A stretch of DNA of 9,748 nt from JABMMZ01 sp044373665 (lineage in GTDB: Bacteria > Bacteroidota > Bacteroidia > NS11-12g > UBA955): contig JBIPNH010000083.1 of the NCBI GenBank assembly GCA_044373665.1, forward strand, positions 1-9,748, in the 5' to 3' direction. Positions 5,090 through 9,748 of the stretch are shown one piece after another. How positions within the stretch are numbered: the first letter of the stretch is position 1; each line of letters begins with the position of its first letter. The notes beneath the pieces were generated by a model. That model was given only the letters and a program-made list of their open reading frames with translations, did not search any database and was not told the origin of the DNA. A program made the position numbers and the translations under genes.

Positions 5090-7165
5090 ATGAGTGAAAA
5101 AAATTCAAAAAACGAAAATCCTTTTGGTGAAAAAAAACCAACTCCTCCAAAATTCAATATGTATTGGATATGGGGCATCTTAGTACTTGGTTTTATTGTT
5201 ATTAGCTTTTTCCCAAGTAATGAAGGAAAAAAAACCAACTGGAACGAGGTTAAAGAAATGATTATCAGCAATGATGTTGAAAAAATACAAATTGTTAACG
5301 ACCGTTTTGCTAAAGTATATTTAAACAAAGAAGCGCTTGAAAATGAGAAATACAAAGGCGTAAAACCAAGTAGTCAATCTGTTTTTGGTAAACAAAGCCC
5401 TCAATACTTTTTTGAAACTAGCAAAGAATATTTCTACCCCAATTTCGAAAATGCAAAAAAAGAAAATCCAAATGCTTCAAAAATAGTAATTGAACCTATC
5501 ACTGAAAGTGATGCATCATGGCAAATATTAAATTGGATTGTCATGATTGCTATATTTGTTGGAATTTGGAGTTTCATGATGCGAAGAATGGGCGGTGGCG
5601 GTGGTGGTACTGGCGGCCCAGGGCAAATCTTTAACATAGGACGAAGCAAAGCAACCTTGTTTGACAAAAACACGAAAGTGAATATTACTTTCAAAGATGT
5701 TGCAGGATTAGATGAAGCAAAAGTGGAAGTAATGGAAATCGTTGATTTCTTAAAACAACCAAAAAAATACACTAAATTAGGTGGTAAAATTCCTAAAGGC
5801 GCCTTATTGATAGGCCCTCCGGGAACTGGTAAAACATTGCTTGCTAAAGCTGTAGCTGGTGAAGCAAATGTTCCTTTCTTCTCTCTTTCAGGTTCTGATT
5901 TTGTTGAGATGTTTGTAGGTGTTGGAGCCTCTCGTGTTAGAGACTTATTCAGACAAGCCAAAGAAAAAGCGCCTTGTATTATTTTTATTGATGAGATAGA
6001 TGCGATAGGAAGAGCGAGAGGTAAAAATCTAATGAGCGGATCGAATGACGAACGCGAAAATACATTGAACCAATTGTTAACCGAAATGGATGGCTTTGGA
6101 ACAGACAGCGGTGTAATCATTCTTGCAGCGACTAACAGACCTGATATCTTGGATTCTGCCTTATTACGTCCAGGTAGATTTGATAGACAAATTTCTATTG
6201 ACAAGCCAGATTTAATCGGAAGAGAACAAATATTTAAAGTACATTTAAAAGGTAAAGAACTTTCTGAAGATGTCGATGCCAAAAAATTATCGGCTCAAAC
6301 ACCTGGTTTTGCTGGTGCTGAAATTGCCAATGTTTGTAACGAAGCTGCTTTAATTGCAGCTAGAAAAGACAAAGAAAAAATCGACATGACCGATTTTGAA
6401 AATGCTATTGACAGAGTAATTGGTGGATTAGAAAAGAAAAATAAGCTTATTTCTCCTGAAGAAAAAAACATAGTAGCATATCACGAAGCTGGTCACGCGG
6501 TTACTGGATGGTTCTTAGAATTTGCTGACCCATTAGTAAAAGTATCAATTGTTCCTAGAGGGGTTGCTGCATTAGGATATGCCCAATATTTACCAAAAGA
6601 ACAATACATTTACAGAACTGAACAGTTAATAGACGAAATGTGTATGACTTTAGGTGGTAGAGCTGCTGAGGACATTGTCTTTGGGAAAATAAGCACTGGT
6701 GCTCAAAACGACCTTGAAAGAGTAACTAAAATGGCTTATGCTATGGTAACTATTTACGGTATGAATGAAAAAGTTGGTCACATTAGTTTCAACGATCAAA
6801 ATTCTGAATACGGGTTCAACAAACCATACAGTGAAAAAACATCTGAATTAATAGATCAAGAGGTAAGAGAACTTATCAATCAAGCTTATCTTAGAACTAA
6901 AAATTTACTAACTACTCGTAAAACAGAATTAGAAAGTTTAGCTCATGAATTATTGAAAAAAGAAGTGTTGTTCCAATATGATTTAGAAAACATCATAGGA
7001 AAACGCCCTTTCCAACATAAAACAAACTTTGAGAGTTATATGGAAAACAGTCCTGTAACGGTTATTGAAGAAGCTAGCCCTATAGAAGAAGCGCCAATAG
7101 AAACTACAGAAAGCGCAGAAAATAAAGAAACTGAGTTACCAACGGAACCTACAATAAACCAATAA
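5090..7165 (+). CDS. ftsH: ATP-dependent zinc metalloprotease FtsH
   Basis: A membrane-anchored hexameric AAA+ protease that extracts and degrades damaged or unassembled membrane proteins and some cytosolic regulators. The 691-aa protein has an N-terminal membrane segment at about 24-42, an exported domain, a second membrane segment at about 144-163, and a Gly-rich linker (168-178). The AAA domain has Walker A GPPGTGKT (242-249), pore motif FVG (275-277), Walker B IIFIDE (297-302) and the second region of homology with RPGRFDR (360-366). The protease domain has the zinc motif HEAGH (465-469), with third ligand Asp541 in QNDLERV. All key residues are present. The C-terminus adds an acidic Glu/Thr/Pro-rich tail from about 657. 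A 91-aa exported protein follows after 4 bases and is probably cotranscribed. The ATG start gives the expected short cytosolic N-tail. Confidence 0.98.
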   Translation: MSEKNSKNENPFGEKKPTPPKFNMYWIWGILVLGFIVISFFPSNEGKKTNWNEVKEMIISNDVEKIQIVNDRFAKVYLNKEALENEKYKGVKPSSQSVFGKQSPQYFFETSKEYFYPNFENAKKENPNASKIVIEPITESDASWQILNWIVMIAIFVGIWSFMMRRMGGGGGGTGGPGQIFNIGRSKATLFDKNTKVNITFKDVAGLDEAKVEVMEIVDFLKQPKKYTKLGGKIPKGALLIGPPGTGKTLLAKAVAGEANVPFFSLSGSDFVEMFVGVGASRVRDLFRQAKEKAPCIIFIDEIDAIGRARGKNLMSGSNDERENTLNQLLTEMDGFGTDSGVIILAATNRPDILDSALLRPGRFDRQISIDKPDLIGREQIFKVHLKGKELSEDVDAKKLSAQTPGFAGAEIANVCNEAALIAARKDKEKIDMTDFENAIDRVIGGLEKKNKLISPEEKNIVAYHEAGHAVTGWFLEFADPLVKVSIVPRGVAALGYAQYLPKEQYIYRTEQLIDEMCMTLGGRAAEDIVFGKISTGAQNDLERVTKMAYAMVTIYGMNEKVGHISFNDQNSEYGFNKPYSEKTSELIDQEVRELINQAYLRTKNLLTTRKTELESLAHELLKKEVLFQYDLENIIGKRPFQHKTNFESYMENSPVTVIEEASPIEEAPIETTESAENKETELPTEPTINQ

Positions 7166-7169
7166 GTCA

Positions 7170-7445
7170 ATGTTTTTTCGAGTTGTTTTAGTTAGCTTTA
7201 TTATCTTCCATAGTAATGTGACTAAAGCAGCAGATACTACGACTGTTTGTAGTGGAAAGCTCGACAAAAGCGGAAACAAAACTGGTTATTGGATTTGCAG
7301 AAAAGATCAACTAATTGTTAGAAAAGAAAAGTACAAATCGAACCAATTAGTGAGTTACATGTTGTTTGACAAAAAAGGTAAAATTATAGAAACGATGAAC
7401 AAAAAAGGAAGGGTGAAAAAATATTCTTCTTGCGGATGTTATTAA
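7170..7445 (+). CDS. Small exported Cys-containing protein with a MORN-variant-like segment
   Basis: A 91-aa protein of unknown function. Residues 1-20 look like a signal peptide (MFFRVVLVSFIIF, then a possible cleavage after T-K-A20). The mature chain of about 70 residues is basic. It contains DKSGNKTGYWI (32-42) and MLFDKKGKIIE (64-74), which resemble MORN-variant (MORN_2) turns: an aromatic residue after G, then a D-K-x-G-K loop. Its four cysteines are Cys27, Cys43, Cys88 and Cys90, the last two in a C-terminal CGCY. In the oxidising periplasm they could pair. It starts 4 bases after the ftsH stop with no room for its own promoter, so it is read from the ftsH transcript. A thioredoxin-like gene follows, making it a candidate thiol-disulfide client (inference). 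Confidence 0.75.
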   Translation: MFFRVVLVSFIIFHSNVTKAADTTTVCSGKLDKSGNKTGYWICRKDQLIVRKEKYKSNQLVSYMLFDKKGKIIETMNKKGRVKKYSSCGCY

Positions 7446-7458
7446 TTGTTTATTTTTG
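7430..7458 (+). promoter_or_regulatory. Candidate promoter of the TlpA/ResA-like gene
   Basis: TTG (7430-7432) and, after 18 bases, TATTTTTG (7451-7458) fit the flavobacterial pattern TTG-N17-23-TAnnTTTG. It partly overlaps the end of the upstream gene and predicts a leader of about 25 bases before the ATG at 7487. Confidence 0.5.
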
Positions 7459-7486
7459 GCACAAACATTGTAATTTATAAATCAAT

Positions 7487-8005
7487 ATGAAATTTAGTTT
7501 AATCTTTTCGCTTTTGTTAATCAGTTCTTCTTTATTGGCTAACGACACAACTATTCAAAAAAGTACAGCTACTCTCCCATCAGTTATGGTTAAAAAACTT
7601 GATGGTACTCAAGTCAATATTCAGGATTACGGAAAAACAGGAAAAATAACCATTGTGTCTTTTTGGGCAACTTGGTGTGGTCCATGTATCAAAGAACTAG
7701 ACAATATTTTGGATGTTTATGAAGATTGGCAGTCAAAATACAACTGTGAATTAATTGCGGTTACAATAGATGATTCTAGAAACATTCCTAAAGTTCAACC
7801 TTTTGTAAATGGCAGAGGATGGCCTTATTTAATTCTTACTGATGAAAATAAAGATTTAGCAAGAGCCATGAATGTCAACAACCCCCCTCAAGTGGTATTG
7901 CTTGACCAAAATGGGAACATCGTATACGTTCACAATGGTTACACAGAAGGCAGTGAGCTAGAACTTGAAGAAAAAATGAAATTATTAATAGAGAAAAAAC
8001 CTTAG
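7487..8005 (+). CDS. Periplasmic thioredoxin-like protein, TlpA/ResA family
   Basis: A 172-aa exported thiol-disulfide protein. Residues 1-18 form a signal peptide (cleavage likely after S-L-L-A). The thioredoxin fold contains VSFWATWCGPC with the redox pair Cys64/Cys67, the strand ELIAVTIDD (88-96), and the cis-proline loop NNPPQVVLLD with Pro134. The short insertion before the last two strands and the NGYTEG segment fit TlpA/ResA proteins, which usually reduce disulfides of apocytochromes or other exported proteins. An extra Cys87 lies outside the active site. The last residues are charged and end in KKP, with no membrane anchor. It lies 41 bases downstream of the Cys-containing 91-aa gene and has its own candidate promoter. 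Whether it acts as reductase or oxidase, and on what, cannot be read from the sequence. Confidence 0.92.
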   Translation: MKFSLIFSLLLISSSLLANDTTIQKSTATLPSVMVKKLDGTQVNIQDYGKTGKITIVSFWATWCGPCIKELDNILDVYEDWQSKYNCELIAVTIDDSRNIPKVQPFVNGRGWPYLILTDENKDLARAMNVNNPPQVVLLDQNGNIVYVHNGYTEGSELELEEKMKLLIEKKP

Positions 8006-8071
8006 TTATTTTAGGTTGACAATTTTCTTATAAGTTTTTCCGTTAAGAAGCAACATCTTCCCTAAAAAAAT

Positions 8072-8079
8072 TATTTTTG
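8072..8079 (+). promoter_or_regulatory. Candidate -7 promoter box for the MORN-repeat gene
   Basis: TATTTTTG followed by CA matches TAnnTTTG and is identical over 11 bases (TTATTTTTGCA) to the kbl -7 region. It ends only 4 bases before the ATG at 8084, predicting a leaderless or nearly leaderless transcript. No clear -33 TTTG is visible. Confidence 0.45.
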
Positions 8080-8083
8080 CATC

Positions 8084-9232
8084 ATGTACAATTCAATTGT
8101 AAAAATCTTATTGGTTTTATTTTCATTCCATTTCACTTTGTCAGCTCAAAACAAGCAAGAGTTAACTGACCCTAAAACAAATAACAAATCTATAGTTAGG
8201 CGCACCCCTATTGAAAATTTAGAGAACATCAATGAAGTGATGTACTATAAAGGAATTCCTTTTACAGGAACATCTATTGAAAATTTTGCTAACAAGGTGA
8301 AAAAACAAGAAATACAGTGGGTCAATGGCTTAATAAACGGCACTAAAACTGAATATTTTGAAGGTGGTATTGCAATCAGAGCACAATTGAATTTTGTAGA
8401 AGGTAAAAGACATGGCTATTTTTACTACCGATATCCTAACGGTCAAATAAGTTTGCAAGGCAAATACATTGAAAACGAATTAGACAGCACTGTTAATGCG
8501 TTTTACAAAGATGGAAAGCCAAAATATATACACAATTATGTAAAGGGGATTAAAAATGGTCTCTCAATTACTTATTTCCCAAACGGTAATATTGAGCAAA
8601 AGGTAAACATTGCGAATGATTTACCTAATGGTCAAATGATCAACTTTTACGAAGCGGGTAATGTTAGGTTAGAGAGCTTTTACACCCGTGGAATAAGAAA
8701 TGGTTACTATTATAGATACCATTTAACAGGAATAAAAGCTGAAGAATCTTATTTTAAAAATGGCATACAGGACAGTATATGTAGATATTGGGACAATGTA
8801 TTTGGTCGTTTAATGAAAGAAGAAATATACGAAAATGGTCAACTAAACGGAAATCAAGTTACTTTTAATGAATTTGGAGATACTATTCAATCTTTAAATT
8901 ATGTCAAAGGGCAATTGAATGGACCATATAAAAAATACTTTTCAGGCACAGAAAACTATGGCAAAAACAAGAAAAAATACAAAGGCTATCTATATGGATT
9001 AAACGAAACAGGTTTTTATGTAGACGGCTTATTAGACGGTCCATTTAAAACAGGTTTAACAAAAAAAGACAGTCGTGCAGAAGGCACATACAGTAAAGGA
9101 AAAATGGTAGGTGAATGGAAGTATTACAATGCAAAAGGCAAAGTAGTTCTTCACGAAAAGTACAATGATGAAAGTGAATTAATTTACCAAAAACCCAAAC
9201 TTCCTACTCCTTCTGTTGAGTCGAACGAATAA
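8084..9232 (+). CDS. Exported MORN-variant repeat protein
   Basis: A 382-aa protein with a signal peptide (1-21, likely cleavage after L-S-A). From about residue 75 to 365 it is built of roughly 12 degenerate units of 22-25 residues with the pattern [N/K/E]G-x-x-[N/H/D]G-x-x-x-x-x-Y-x-x-x-G, for example NGLINGTKTEYFEGG, EGKRHGYFYYRYPNG, KGIKNGLSITYFPNG and KGKMVGEWKYYNAKG. This is the MORN_2 type found in many Bacteroidota surface or periplasmic proteins and in proteins often labelled YwqK-like antitoxins. The label implies no antitoxin role here, since no toxin gene is adjacent. The repeats should form an elongated twisted beta sheet; ligand and function are unknown. The C-terminus ends in a Pro/Ser-rich tail with no sorting domain. 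Its stop codon touches the stop of the convergent downstream gene. Confidence 0.87.
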   Translation: MYNSIVKILLVLFSFHFTLSAQNKQELTDPKTNNKSIVRRTPIENLENINEVMYYKGIPFTGTSIENFANKVKKQEIQWVNGLINGTKTEYFEGGIAIRAQLNFVEGKRHGYFYYRYPNGQISLQGKYIENELDSTVNAFYKDGKPKYIHNYVKGIKNGLSITYFPNGNIEQKVNIANDLPNGQMINFYEAGNVRLESFYTRGIRNGYYYRYHLTGIKAEESYFKNGIQDSICRYWDNVFGRLMKEEIYENGQLNGNQVTFNEFGDTIQSLNYVKGQLNGPYKKYFSGTENYGKNKKKYKGYLYGLNETGFYVDGLLDGPFKTGLTKKDSRAEGTYSKGKMVGEWKYYNAKGKVVLHEKYNDESELIYQKPKLPTPSVESNE

Positions 9233-9748
9233 TTAATTTGTTGGTCTTACTTTGTTGGCCGGTTTTACCTTTTTCTTGTAATCGCCTCTTTTCCAAGCAT
9301 CAAAAAACTGCAACCATGCAAATGGGTTCATTATATTCATAGGAGGCAATTGTCCGCCAGCATAATAGTTTTTCTTAGCGTACATGTTTGTTAAATTTTT
9401 ATAAGCTATTGATGCATCTTGAGAATTTAAATTCATTGCTTCTTCTCTCAAACGTTCTCTTTCCAAATTCATTTTAGCTCTTTGCAAATCATCATTTGGC
9501 AATTGTTTGGTGGTAAACATATAGTCGAAAGTTGCTCTGTTAGGCATCGGCATTACAACAACACCCGGAAAGAAAAACGTATCCTGAACCATTAATTTAA
9601 CAATATTGTATTTAAAATCGTGCAATGTGTCGGGAATTACAAAATATGATTTTTGGAACTCAACGTGAGTAAATACAATGGTATCTCCTTTTTTGGCAAC
9701 AAACGAAAAATAACCATCTAAGTTAGAATATGTACCATAAGGTTTACG
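9233..9748 (-). CDS. Carboxypeptidase-regulatory-like domain protein, C-terminal part (5' partial)
   Basis: The frame is open from the right edge for 171 codons, so the true N-terminus lies outside the window; a TTG at 9625 is only an internal codon. Visible residues begin RKPYGTYSNLDGYFSF and continue GDTIVFTHVEFQKSYFVIPDT. This is the end of a CarboxypepD_reg-like beta-sandwich, the domain that also opens many TonB-dependent outer-membrane receptors. After it come LMVQDTFFFPGVVVMPMP, then a helical, charged stretch (DLQRAKMNLERERLREEA), a Tyr/Gly/Pro-rich segment, and a basic tail ending in KVRPTN. Such stand-alone proteins are common in Bacteroidota and usually have a signal peptide, which cannot be seen here. 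Function is unknown. It converges on the MORN-repeat gene with no spacer. Confidence 0.8.
   Translation of the reverse strand, partial: RKPYGTYSNLDGYFSFVAKKGDTIVFTHVEFQKSYFVIPDTLHDFKYNIVKLMVQDTFFFPGVVVMPMPNRATFDYMFTTKQLPNDDLQRAKMNLERERLREEAMNLNSQDASIAYKNLTNMYAKKNYYAGGQLPPMNIMNPFAWLQFFDAWKRGDYKKKVKPANKVRPTN

Noticed and set aside
5062..5355. A 97-codon minus-strand frame overlapping the ftsH start.
   Set aside because: It is antisense to the ftsH N-terminus and is Phe/Ser-rich with no credible motif.
5434..6282. A 282-codon open frame on the minus strand inside ftsH.
   Set aside because: It lies wholly antisense to a strongly conserved AAA+ protease, its Ser/Pro/Phe/Ile-rich composition is what reversed A+T-rich codons yield, and no domain is recognisable.
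8016..8034. TTGACA followed by TATAAG as a sigma-70-like promoter before the MORN gene.
   Set aside because: The spacing is only 7 bases instead of about 17, and Bacteroidota use a different consensus.
8084..9232. Treating the MORN-variant protein as an antitoxin of a toxin-antitoxin pair.
   Set aside because: It has a signal peptide and about 12 repeats, and no toxin-like gene is next to it; the antitoxin name in databases is only a family label.
1..9748. A mobile element, defence island or biosynthetic cluster.
   Set aside because: I saw no transposase, integrase, terminal repeats, phage genes, CRISPR repeats or defence domains; gene content is mostly conserved housekeeping and envelope genes.

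Overview
The window looks like ordinary chromosome of a low-GC member of the Bacteroidota, probably a Flavobacteriia- or Sphingobacteriia-like organism; I cannot name a genus. The evidence is the A+T-rich codon use, start codons without Shine-Dalgarno sequences, Bacteroidota-type -7 boxes (TAnnTTTG) ahead of all seven probable transcription starts, several short lipoproteins, MORN-variant proteins, a carboxypeptidase-regulatory-like protein, and an HMG-CoA lyase of the type common in that phylum. I see no mobile element, CRISPR array, tRNA or rRNA, and no gene-free stretch over 300 bases.

Layout. (1) Bases 1-653, plus strand: the 3' part of a lipoprotein cyclophilin (peptidyl-prolyl isomerase), ending in a hairpin that probably terminates transcription in both directions. 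(2) Bases 665-3154, minus strand: prfB (release factor 2, with its programmed +1 frameshift intact), then a TPR-like lipoprotein, then mvaB (HMG-CoA lyase). (3) Bases 3312-3683, minus: a small lipoprotein with a cytochrome-c-like CX4CH motif. (4) Bases 3763-4959, minus: kbl (glycine C-acetyltransferase). (5) From 5090, divergent from kbl on the plus strand: ftsH, a 91-aa exported cysteine-containing protein 4 bases behind it, a periplasmic TlpA/ResA-type thioredoxin, and a 382-aa exported MORN-variant repeat protein. (6) Bases 9233-9748, minus: the C-terminal part of a carboxypeptidase-regulatory-like protein that runs off the window. Its stop codon abuts the stop codon of the MORN protein.

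How the genes relate. There is no single obvious pathway. A loose envelope theme runs through the window: a lipoprotein foldase, membrane protein quality control by FtsH, a thiol-disulfide protein, two exported MORN-like proteins and three lipoproteins. Mixed in are translation termination (prfB) and amino-acid catabolism (mvaB for leucine, kbl for threonine).

Nothing here is clearly an undescribed system. The most informative points are the Shine-Dalgarno-assisted prfB frameshift in a genome whose genes start without Shine-Dalgarno sequences, a prfB leader hairpin, a recurring extended -7 motif that would make two mRNAs nearly leaderless, the CX4CH putative cytochrome, and the pairing of a Cys-rich exported protein with a thioredoxin. 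Several start sites need correction relative to naive open-frame calls: prfB starts at 3154, kbl starts at 4959, and the first and last genes are partial.
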